Below are positions 40,901 through 49,593 of a DNA stretch of 64,000 nucleotides, piece by piece. The position numbers and the translations under genes were made by a program. The stretch is from Apostichopus japonicus (Eukaryota; Echinodermata; Holothuroidea; Aspidochirotida; Stichopodidae): contig NC_092565.1 in the NCBI RefSeq assembly GCF_037975245.1, positions 13,917,499 to 13,981,498 on the forward strand, in the 5' to 3' direction. Numbering within the stretch: the first letter of the stretch is position 1; each line of letters starts with the position of its first letter. The notes under the pieces are model-generated. The model was not told where the DNA came from. It was given only the letters and a program-made list of their open reading frames with translations, and did no database searches.

Positions 40901-43900
40901 CTATGAAACCAACTGGCTGGTCTCGAACTCGACCAAGTTACGAAACTTAATTAATGACCTTCGCCCGTAGTACCAAGACCTTGACAAAATCCGACAACAC
41001 ACCACTTCATCGATAACAAGTGATCGGGTATATTAGTGACGTCTAGAGGTCGTGCAACTGACCTACATAGAGTGTGACCACTTCCGACATTGCAATTTCC
41101 CAAGATCAGGCCCCGAAAAATCCAAGAAATCCCAAGGGCACTGTACTGTATGGATATCTAGCAATATCTAGCGATAGGGATAAAAATCCTAAGATCTTCC
41201 CTTAAGTGAAGGCAGATAAAGAATCGAAGCCTTCAGTGTGTAATGAACTTGAAACTGTGCGTCTTTCGAAATGAACAGAATGTGGGGCAAAGTAGCCTAA
41301 CTCCTATGGGCTCAGACCGTGCTAACCAGGTGGCCCCGACCAAAACGGGGGCCCGCTATACTGAAGCACAGAAAAAGGGTATACCTCTTTGGATAGGGAG
41401 GGCCCGTTTTACTGGGAAAGAAAAACTCATGCAAAGACTGAACAAGACAATATACATATTTTCACGTTATTCGGAATACGGACATCATGATCATGAGCTC
41501 ATTGGGTATTAATGTCTGTGTCGAGCTAGTTATGTTATTTATTATTATAATCAAAACTGAAGTATATTATTTAAAACCCAATTCCAGCCAATGTTGTACT
41601 GAGTACAACATCGGGACATACGATTTTTTGAAAAATTCTAAAACAATAACCCACCACCCAACAGACTTGAAACTGCGTTCATTTGAAAAAGAAGGCAGGG
41701 CTTGCCTATAAATATGATATAAAAGGTAAGAATAAAGATGCCATCGGTGTATCTGGTAAGTAAAAAAGCACAGGAAATTAGGCTTAGATGGAGACAAAGT
41801 TTCAGCCGAAATTAGGTTTATGCTAAGGTTTGATTACTGTATTTGTACAGTAGTCTCCATTTTACTCCATACAGTATAGGGGGGAACTTGCCCACTCCCC
41901 CTGGAAAATCACAAATTACAAAAAAAAGTTAAGCATTTGACATTTCAATGATTTCCCTTAACCGACAGTTCTCTAGTTATGTTAATTGCATAAGGACCCA
42001 TAATGCATTACTGAAATTATTGAAAGTCAAAATCCTAAGACATGAGATCTCAAAATAACCGATGTGTAAATGCAACTTGAACGGGAAGTGTCTTTTCCGA
42101 CGATCTAGGAGTATTTTTTGGCAAAGAAATCGTTGTGCGCTCCGCGCCAACCGATGGTGGCGCTCCGCCTAGATAGTATCAAGTAATGTTACACCTTTAT
42201 GACCTACTGACTCCCCCCCCCCTTGTAAACATTTCTGAGGACGCCCTTGCTTAGACATCCTGATAGGGGCCCCTTTGGGCCAGGAGCCCGCCAGGCTCAT
42301 CGTTACACCCGGGTGGAGCATTACACAATAAACAGATAATAGTTACTTATTTCAGTTTCCTTTCAACTATTTAAATTTTTAAAGCAAACAGCAGATATCA
42401 CATCATATCAGTGAGCATGAAAATGGCGCTCCGGGATGAACAGCCTCTAACTGTAGATATGTGTAGTGTTCGGTTTCGGAAATATCTGGTATTTTTTCAT
42501 TTCCTTCAACGAAGTTTTTTAGTAGCCGTTATAAGAGGTTTTAATAGATGTACACCAATAAATTAACTGTGTCTGAATTTTCGAAAATTCCCTGACCACC
42601 ATTCTTCATCATTATTCCCTCCATGCAATTTTTACCAGTCTGTTAGGGGTGAAGGTTTTCCTGTATTGGTTGTCCACAGATGATATTTTGTGCAACATTA
42701 TGGGTATGTTTGGAAGTGAATTTATTCACGAGAATTTGTGAATTTTCAAATTCTGAACAAATAATGGGCTTAAAACCTTGAAAAGTGGGGCTTACGGGTA
42801 TTGTGGGCCGCGACGTAGAATCACCTACAAAAGCAATGATCCATAGGAGATGCGGTGAGGTCGAACATGATGTGTGACTGGTGACATCTTCCAAAAGGTT
42901 ATGGATGGAAAAAAAAACTTTTGGGAAATACTTGGTTCTCAGGCAAAAGTGTACATCTGGTTGGTTATTTTCAAGCCCGAGAAGTGCCATTTCCGGTGAT
43001 CTGGGGAGTATCAAAACCTGAAATTTTCTTGTACGCTCCGCGCCAACCGATGGTGGCGCTCCGCTTAGATAGTAATTCGCGCCCCCCGGGTGAGAAAATC
43101 CTGGATACGTGCCTGTTAACGGTGACTTTTATGCAGTGTTGGTCGAATCGGTGCGAAGAAAAATAAAATGTGTTTACGTATAGCGTTGTTAGGTAGTGTT
43201 TCTGTTAAGAAAGGCCCGGCCTTACATTTGAACAAACACAACGTAGGTATACCCATGGAGCTATAAACAGCTCCATGGTATACCTCATGCCTACTGCACG
43301 TTCAAAAATACCCGCCAAATTACAACTGGATAGAGCGGATATTATCACTTAGTCGGAAATCTCAGGTCACCATAAGTCCGCGACCGTTCACTTTACATTT
43401 ATCAAGAACACAAGAGGGATTGCAGAAACCCCGAAAGAAGGATTATTCTTAAAAACGCACGCAGACTTGAAGTACGAGTACGCGAGCGTTCACACAAACA
43501 CACGTACACATTTATGCAAACACCCATACACACACATGCACTCAAACCGATGAAAGCATCATACTTCTATGACATCGTGCAATAGCACCAACATAATATT
43601 GGGTTAAAATTATCACAAATTCATTTCTATGCAGAGCATATTTTTTCATTCAAAATGGTATATCTTAAAAGATTTGATTTAATATATATGTTTATTGATA
43701 TTCCTAATTATTTTCAGTTGACTAACACTTTGAAAACTGTTGCTTTTTTTACTAACTCTTAATTTGCCTTTAATCGCTTTTATGGAATTTATCTATCATA
43801 CGTTTTATCCTCTCTTATTAAACATAATTGTATTTTATGCTATTTATACTGGAATGAAGGAACGGAAACTGAAACTATAACCAGATCTAACACAGCTAGG

Positions 43901-46900
43901 ACATGTTTCTTTTGAATTTATGTGTGCTATGAAAAAGAGGTTCGACCCACACCCTCTATCCACTCTTGTTCAAACATATATTTATTGGATGCCACCATAT
44001 ACAAATTGAAATGATAAAACTACCATTAATTTATCATGCACAACCAACCTGAACATTCTGCAGCTTGCTTGCATTTTGTGTGCATTGAAATCTTAGCTTG
44101 TTTTAGTAAACTTGTCTAACATTCTGTCCAGATGTTGATCAAGGAATGAAAAGAATGTAGTTTCACAGGTTTACATTAGCAAGACTTGAGAAATCAGCAG
44201 AAAGCTGTACAAATAGAAAAATCTTATATTAATACCAAGTATTATTCTCAGTAATGTTACTGGGATTTTAAGAGTTGCGCCAGAGCCGGGATACAACATC
44301 TTAAAAATTGTTTGCGTCCGCTCAGAAAAAACTTGCGTCCCCACGTTCCTCCATGAAAACATGCACTTTAAATTACCTCTACAGGAACGCACAATACTTA
44401 GTATGACCCCTGACAAAAACATTGGCTTGTGCGCAACGGATATCCTATAGTTATAGGTTTATAATGTGCATATTGAAAATCATAAATGCAAATTATACAA
44501 CTCATGCCTATGGAAGCGTGGGGACATTAATATTATATGTATTATCTTAGATTACAAATAAATTCATGTGTTTGCACTGAAACCCTTTACAAGGTGTACT
44601 TACTATATAAAGAGAAGTGCAACTCATAGCAAGAATATTTTGACATAATGTGGTAGCCCATACATGCAATACAGACACAACTCTTTAAATGCACATTAAT
44701 ATACGGTACGGTGCCAGCATTATTTTAATATATGCCAGCATTAATTTGAATTTATGTCCACATCAAATCAATTTTATGTAGACATGAAAAAGTCCTGCCT
44801 CCTGATATGTCGTCATAATTTCTGAATTTTGTCCACTGTGGCCAACCTTACACGTTGTGATATTTGAGGGTGCACACACATGAGAGCCTACAAACTTTGC
44901 TATCTCTACACAGGACAGCAACGTTACAATTAGTTGCATTGAGACAGTCGGTATAATGCGCTATATAAATAACTTATTTAAACATAATACGTTGTGTTTA
45001 TTGAGCACGATAAATGCAAAAATTGTTTGCAGACAATGGTAGGGACTATTAGCCAAACAAATCACAGGAAATTTGGAAACGCATCATTGACTGCTTTCAG
45101 CATGAAACTTCTTTGTAACGCCTGGGAGTGTTTTTAACCTTCTACTTTGCGGTTGATTGTTATCATTTATTTTTTTTGAAACAAATTCAATCATCTATAC
45201 AAAGGATTGGAAGAATGTTGGTTCTTTTGAGAAGTTGCGTATTTTTTTAAAGAAAGAAAGAAAGATATTATTCCAAAAAGTACTATGTTATTGGAAACCT
45301 GCTCAAAATACCGAATCCTGTGTCGTTGTACTCTTGTTTACACAATTTACACGATGACACTGAGGGTTATATCTACGATTTGTGCAAACAGATGAATATT
45401 TTTTTCAACTCCCTGGTTTAAAGTTGCAGGTAAAACGGCATGTCTATTTAGTGTTTATATGAATGAGGAATTGTTATAATGGAACGCCATTTCTCATTTA
45501 GAGATGTGTAACCAGGTAGTGATGAGTCTGTTGTATAAAGCTTTACAAGATTGATTGCCCTACACAACAAACAATAACAACACCACTGAACTGAACAATG
45601 TGGCAACAAACACGTATTTAATGTAGATCCCACCCGTACAGTATACCCACAAAGAAATGTGTAATACCCACAGGTTTATAGTACTTGAGTCCAGTTTTCT
45701 GCACTTGGACTTTAGACCAATTCCAATTTGGTATATCATCTTGCTTGGCAGATCTCTTATTTCTGAAGTTTACTCTTTGAGTGTCCAGAATGAGCACTTA
45801 TGTAAGGAGTCAATGCAGTCTTACACATTTAGCCACACATACAATGAATATCTTCTTGTTTAAAGCAAATCATATGAAGCCAATGCTTTGATTGGTTGCT
45901 GCTATTCATCATATCGTAGATTCTTTGGCATAAACGATAGTGGCTTTGTAATTTATATAGAGACTGTGTGTATACGGTAATTCTCACAATATAACTCCAT
46001 TTCAATTAGATCCTTTCATTATTCAAAGCTGTTTCAAAGTTATGGTTACAAAGATAAAATGGTGATCATTAGATGTCATTTTGATCTTAGTAATACAGTG
46101 AAAAGCAGTGTGATGTGACAAACAATAATTCACAATGACACAGGCTGTCCTGAAATGACCATTCACCTCAACAACTGGCTTCTTGTACTAAATGTGATAC
46201 ATCAAAATACTAAATATGACATCTGTCCTTGTTAAAATATAGTGATAAACAATGGTTTCCACAATTTGACCCCTGGTGAACTCAAACGAATATATGACCT
46301 CCGCCCACAACATATCACAATATTGGGACTACTAGCCCCCTTCATCATCTACATGGCTGGCTGGTGAATGCCAGCTGAACATACACTCTCAGACGCGTAT
46401 CCAGGGAGAGGCGTTGGGGCGTGCGCCCCCCGGGTAAGAAAAAGAGGAGAGAAAAAGAAAAGAGAAAAAAGGGAAAAAATAGGGGGAAATGAGGAGGAAG
46501 GAGAGGAAGGAAGGGAAAAGAAAAAGAAAAGAGAGAGAAAAAGTAGAAAGGGAGAAAAGGAGGGAGCAGAAGAAAAATGCCAAGACATCGCCAAGATGGT
46601 GGCGCTCAGCTTAGATAGTACTTTGCCCCCCCCCCCCCGGGTTAGAAAATCCTGGATACGCCCCTGATTATCCTTTCTCCGTTTTATTTGAAAATGTTTG
46701 AAAAGCATTCCATGGTTAAGAGAGTTGAAAAGAAATAGGTTAATCAACTTCATTAACTGACTTTTGAGCTTCGTAAAAACCCGTCCTTTACAACATTGAC
46801 TGTATAGAGAACAATACTCAGTAGAGAAATTACCAAATGTGTATGAAAGGTAAGTTGGTACACCTTTCAAATTTTACGAAAGATCAAGCAAAATACTTTC

Positions 46901-49593
46901 GAAAAATTCACGCGAAACTGGCATATCTTGCTGATTGCATCTAATGTCATGTAAAAAAGGCTCTAGTACACCCATTTATGAATAAACCATAAGACCACAT
47001 CTGGTGTTAAGCGTGGGGAGAAGAAAGTATTTTCTAGAATTTCCACAAAAAAATGGAAAAAATAATATCCTACGATAGTTAAGTGTACAGTAAATTGCCT
47101 AACCACTTTGTCGGTTACGGATCTCACGTAACAACAAAAACACTACTAATTTTTATTTTTTGCGAAGTTGACGTTATCTACAACGACATGAAAACAATAT
47201 TTAGCATATAGTTAATCATGCCAAGGGGCCTAAAACACGGGAATGCAAGGTTTACTTTCATAAAGATGGCCATACTGTAGCTACAGTATTAGGGCCAATT
47301 GATATCGTGCTATGTCTGTATGGTATAGACTGTGCCTCGTATATTCAAGGGGAATAGATTGTTTTGTTCATGCGGAGGAGTCGCTTGACTTGAGGTGTGT
47401 TTTACTTACGAGGATGTTTACCTACTTTTCTCGAACGTCTAAGATAATATTGCGCATAACTTACCTGATCCTTTACTGACTGATCTAATTAATTCTAGAG
47501 TTGAGCCAAATAGTTTACTCCTTGAAAACTTTTTTGGAAACGTGCCAAAAATGTTAGCAAACAGGTGTTAGACGGGGGGGTTGTTTGGCAAGGTACCTGG
47601 GAAAATTCGCAGCACATATAGCCAGCCTACCGTGATATTTAAGTTGTAAACTGATGTACGTATAGTGCACATTGTTAGGCAGTCTAGAAATGGGGCTTTG
47701 CCGAACGCAGTTTGTTTCATAATATCGACAGTTTTGTAAGTTAAACTTTTTAAAGATTTTAAGACAGATTACATCTCTTTTCATTTTGTCACATAAGATA
47801 GCTACTCTAACTTGTCATTTTAAAAATTTTCATCAATTTCGTGACAATTTAAATTCAAAAAGTTGTCAGTATTTTGAATCCTCAACTGCGAATTTTTTAT
47901 CGCCAGACACGCAAAAATACTAAATTTTCCGGGGGCCTTCGCCCCTGGACCCCCACAAGGGGTTCCACCCCTTGACCTCACCGGGCCCTAAGGTGGGCCT
48001 CTGGACCCCACGCCATTATTCTCGCACGCAATGCGTGCTCGGTGTGTTCGCTGCGCGAAAACACCGGTGGGAAACCGGCAGTTGTTTTAAGTGTGTTCGG
48101 GAACACACTAAAAACAACAAGGAAAATTATCGAAATATCGCGATAATTTTTGAACTATTTATCGTGACGTTAAAAAGCAAATATCGCCCAACCCTATCCT
48201 GGAATGCATGTAAATGTGACATAGTTGTTAGTGGTCACAAAAATTTTGTAAGAAGCTACTAACATGTTAGGCTATAGGCCAGCGGTTCTCAAGTCATTTT
48301 CTACGAGGGCCAGGGAGAGACATTGGTTGGACCATTTTGGCCCTGAGAGAGAATCAAATTCTCACTACACTTTCGAATATGTTCTAAGACGTATTATTAA
48401 GGCACACCTAATTAGTTCAAGATTGTGCTCCTGTTTAAAAAAGAGCCCGAATCTTCCACCAACCGGATTTGGCCTGCATGCCACCTATGGAGAACCCCTG
48501 GGCCATATACTACGCACAAACACTTTCAAAAGAGTTTATGGATCTTCATGTTCTTAAAAAAATTCGTAAATAGGATGCCTCTCTCAATACCATCCTAATT
48601 GCCAGTGTGAGGGTAGACCTCAGCTGCCTTACATTAGTAATCAAACATTCCTTTTAAGTTTTGTTGGAGTTTGATGTTGCTTCATAGCTCGATTGGATGA
48701 TGCTTCTTATTGATGATGATTTATTTGTTTCAACACATAGTAATACAAGATGAACAAGACAATATAACTGCAAATAAGTAAAATATGTGAAAGGAAGTAA
48801 ACTGAGAAACCCTTGTGGGCTTAATCTAATGGTAGTCCCATCAAAGAAAATAGAAAACCTTAACACCTAAAAAAGAACCCACCCCTCCCCAAAAAAAAAC
48901 AGATAACCTTAACAAATAAGACAAATAACACTACCCCCCCCCAATTAATCACAAACTAACTGCATAATTTTTGATGTACAAATATATGCCAATTGGTCAA
49001 GCAGATATTGAAAAGTTCTTATGAGGTCATCAGAGAACATCAAAATGTCAGAATACTTGTACATGTATGTTCTATCTCAAAGGACAATTCTATGGGATCT
49101 GAAAGTTGACATGCAAATACCGATATGATTTTGAGTATACGAAACTGACTGTTTTTGTCAAAAGGTCTTAGATATGAGGTCACCAGAGGTCATATCTCAA
49201 CAAGTACAACTGTCAACTTGTAAAAATGTAATTCTTTTTACATCCATGTCCAAGAGTAGAAGGAGGAACCCCTATTGATCTGAAATAAATGTACAGTACC
49301 TCTAATTTGGTTGTCGTTCGTTTGTCCTCATTCAGGCCCTCACCACAGCAGGTCCTACAGCAGGTCCTACAGCAGGTCCTACAGCAGGTCCTACAGCTGC
49401 CGGACATAGCCAAGTGGTCACGGTCCTGATTTTTGTGTCTGTGGCCTTCGTAGTCGGCGCCACCATCGGATGTGTGCTGCTTGTAGTGGTACAGAAGAAA
49501 TGCAAGAAAAGGCCCGCTTTTGATGACATGATGGACTTCAGTTACAGTCGATTCCAGTCAGCAGAGAGTGGTGCAGACGATCTGGAATTGTGA
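29600..49593 (+). CDS. Single-pass membrane protein with two Ly6/uPAR-like cysteine modules and a mucin stalk
   Basis: Six exons join in phase: 29600-29697, 31284-31815, 33136-33268, 36651-36805, 38250-38303 and 49336-49593. They encode 409 aa. Residues 1 to about 26 form a signal peptide. Module 1 has eight cysteines ending in CCKNDNCN, the Ly6/uPAR-type CCxxDxCN signature also seen in TGF-beta-receptor ectodomains. It is split by a Thr-rich segment with RKRR at 151-154. Module 2 (exons 3-5) has several cysteines and ends in ICC but lacks the final CN. Sequons include NKT, NYT and NGT. A TAGP-repeat stalk leads to a transmembrane helix (351-376), then a 33-residue tail with basic residues, YSRF (394-397) and an acidic C-terminus. 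There is no kinase domain. I know no named family with this layout. Role inferred: surface receptor, co-receptor or decoy. Further exons could hide in the 11-kb last intron. Confidence 0.78.
29791..30981. mobile_element. TIR element with an internally duplicated ~385-bp block
   Basis: CTCATAATTGACGCAC near 29812 is matched in inverted orientation by GTGCGTCAATTATGAAG at 30956-30972. Both are close to TA dinucleotides, as in Tc1/mariner-type elements. The left part (29791 to about 30170) is repeated directly at 30382 to about 30762, offset 591 bp, with moderate divergence. It therefore looks like two copies in tandem or one nested in the other, with only one right end. No transposase is visible. 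It lies in intron 1 of the membrane-protein gene. Confidence 0.7.
31385..31666 (+). other. Candidate exitron (in-frame internal intron) encoding the mucin stalk
   Basis: Inside exon 2 a strong donor (ACAG/GTAAGG at 31385) and an acceptor with a pyrimidine-rich lead (TTTCTCCAG ending at 31666) bound exactly 282 nt, or 94 codons. Splicing it would keep the frame and remove residues 67-160, meaning the whole Thr-rich stalk and the RKRR site. That would leave a compact eight-cysteine module of ordinary Ly6 length. The open frame through the segment means the unspliced form is also translatable. RNA evidence is needed. Confidence 0.6.
31398..31513 (+). repeat. Coding minisatellite, 15-bp unit (TTMEP repeats)
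   Basis: The unit ATGGAACCTACAACA repeats about eight times with decay toward the 3' end, encoding Thr-Thr-Met-Glu-Pro and variants. It forms the O-glycosylation-prone stalk in the membrane protein and is likely length-polymorphic. Confidence 0.85.
31816..33135 (+). other. Intron 2 of the membrane-protein gene
   Basis: This AT-rich intron has a TTTA run and G tract near 32795-32818 and a T-run before the acceptor (33109-33125). Short open frames near 32549-32923 lack homology that I recognise. I see no exon or mobile element. Confidence 0.6.
34181..34547 (+). repeat. 62-bp tandem repeat, about six copies
   Basis: Copies of the AGGAAGAAAATTAGTGTTGA unit start at 34181, 34243, 34305, 34367, 34429 and 34491. 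The spacing is exactly 62 bp with very few changes. It is a minisatellite in intron 3 of the membrane-protein gene. The rest of that intron (33269-36650) shows nothing I can name. Confidence 0.93.
37128..37260 (+). repeat. AT-rich trinucleotide microsatellite (TAA/ATA)
   Basis: Interrupted runs of TAA lie in intron 4 of the membrane-protein gene, separated by a short unique stretch and ending in TAG/TAA mixtures. Confidence 0.8.
37811..38075 (+). repeat. (GTA)n microsatellite
   Basis: About 265 bp of GTA/TAG repeat with scattered interruptions lies in intron 4 of the membrane-protein gene, about 175 bp before exon 5. The poly-valine frame it contains is a by-product of the repeat. Confidence 0.95.
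38637..39030 (+). mobile_element. 5'-truncated LINE remnant, C-terminal end of reverse-transcriptase ORF
   Basis: Translation gives LHKAINGKTAIPIPSYI, then PARTTRQLNQ, then TDDYKYSFF. After a frameshift at a T-run (38829-38840) it continues RTITHWNSLPPELI and ends at a stop near 38943. The KYSFFPRTI..WNSLP pattern is the usual C-terminus of CR1/L2/RTE-type LINE ORF2 proteins. The rest of the ORF is missing and the frame is broken, so it is inactive. It lies in intron 5 of the membrane-protein gene. Confidence 0.8.
39337..39540. mobile_element. GC-rich TIR end plus purine-rich tract, incomplete copy
   Basis: CAGGCGCGTATCCGGGG starts at 39337 and is followed by alternating G/C runs and about 150 bp of almost pure A/G on the plus strand. 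It matches the left half of the element at 46390. No right end is visible nearby, so the copy is truncated. Lysine/arginine-rich frames here come from the purine tract. Confidence 0.65.
39719..40843. mobile_element. 1.1-kb TIR element with G/C-run termini
   Basis: GGTGTAACAGGA (39719-39730) is matched in inverted orientation by TCCTGTCACACC (40832-40843). The subterminal parts mirror each other, with C-rich blocks at 39737-39825 and G-rich blocks at 40676-40815, each with TTCCTAGG-type spacers. No coding region or clear target duplication is seen. It is nested in the 9-kb element. Confidence 0.7.
42080..43115. repeat. Dispersed-repeat fragments ending in a TIR right end
   Basis: A block containing GCTCCGCGCCAACCGATGG occurs at about 42138 and 43034, with similar flanks on both (GAAGTGTCTTTTCC and GAAGTGCCATTTCC). 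The second copy runs into GGGTGAGAAAATCCTGGATACGTGCCTG, ending at 43115, which resembles the right end of the element at 46390-46676. These are partial copies of one GC-rich TIR family. Confidence 0.6.
43246..43284. repeat. Short near-perfect palindrome
   Basis: GGTATACCCATGGAGCT and AGCTCCATGGTATACC pair across a 6-base loop, with one extra C in the left arm. It lies in the 9-kb element with no gene next to it. Confidence 0.75.
43285..46389. other. AT-rich interior of the 9-kb element
   Basis: This stretch has no recognisable coding region on either strand. A CA-rich stretch near 43490-43545 is a weak microsatellite. Short frames show no transposase, helicase or polymerase motif. Confidence 0.55.
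46390..46676. mobile_element. GC-rich CAG..CTG MITE, complete
   Basis: The ends are CAGACGCGTATCCAGG and CCTGGATACGCCCCTG (inverted), spanning 287 bp, with a purine-rich middle of about 170 bp and a C-run before the right end. The ends resemble those of the 19077-19369 element, so it is probably hAT-related. The flanks do not show an obvious 8-bp duplication. Confidence 0.75.
46677..48180. other. Right interior of the 9-kb element
   Basis: This is AT-rich to about 47880, then GC-rich with short inverted runs such as GGGGTTCCACCCC (47950-48110), leading into the right terminal repeat. No gene is seen. Confidence 0.5.
48280..48500. mobile_element. hAT/Charlie-like MITE
   Basis: CAGCGGTTCTC (48280-48290) is matched in inverted orientation by GAGAACCCCTG (48490-48500). 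CAGxGGTTCTC..GAGAACCxCTG is the known end type of Charlie-like hAT elements. The 221-bp element carries no transposase. No clear target duplication is visible. A 97-codon frame across it is incidental. Confidence 0.7.
49345..49392 (+). repeat. Coding minisatellite, 12-bp unit x4 (TAGP)
   Basis: Four perfect copies of ACAGCAGGTCCT lie at the start of the last exon and encode the Thr-Ala-Gly-Pro juxtamembrane stalk, directly before the transmembrane helix of the membrane protein. Confidence 0.95.

Larger units (their letters stand above)
39193..48204. mobile_element. ~9-kb hAT-like TIR element with 8-bp target duplication, nested insertions
   Basis: TAGGGTTGGGCGATAT at 39201-39216 is matched in inverted orientation by ATATCGCCCAACCCTA at 48181-48196. 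Both ends carry a subterminal TTATCGCGATAATTTTT-like block. The perfect 8-bp repeat TCCTGGAA flanks it at 39193-39200 and 48197-48204. The span of 8,996 bp sits in the last intron of the membrane-protein gene and makes up most of its length. I find no transposase domain inside. The interior holds other TIR elements and unique AT-rich DNA, so it is a non-autonomous or heavily invaded copy. An 8-bp duplication supports hAT; the exact family is not determined. Confidence 0.82.

Noticed and set aside
39337-43115. One 3.8-kb transposon from the CAGGCGCG end to the GTGCCTG end
   Set aside because: The flanks show no matching 8-bp duplication and an intact 1.1-kb element lies between, so they are more likely two partial copies.
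48264-48557. 97-codon open frame
   Set aside because: It spans a Charlie-like MITE with visible terminal repeats and has no domain.
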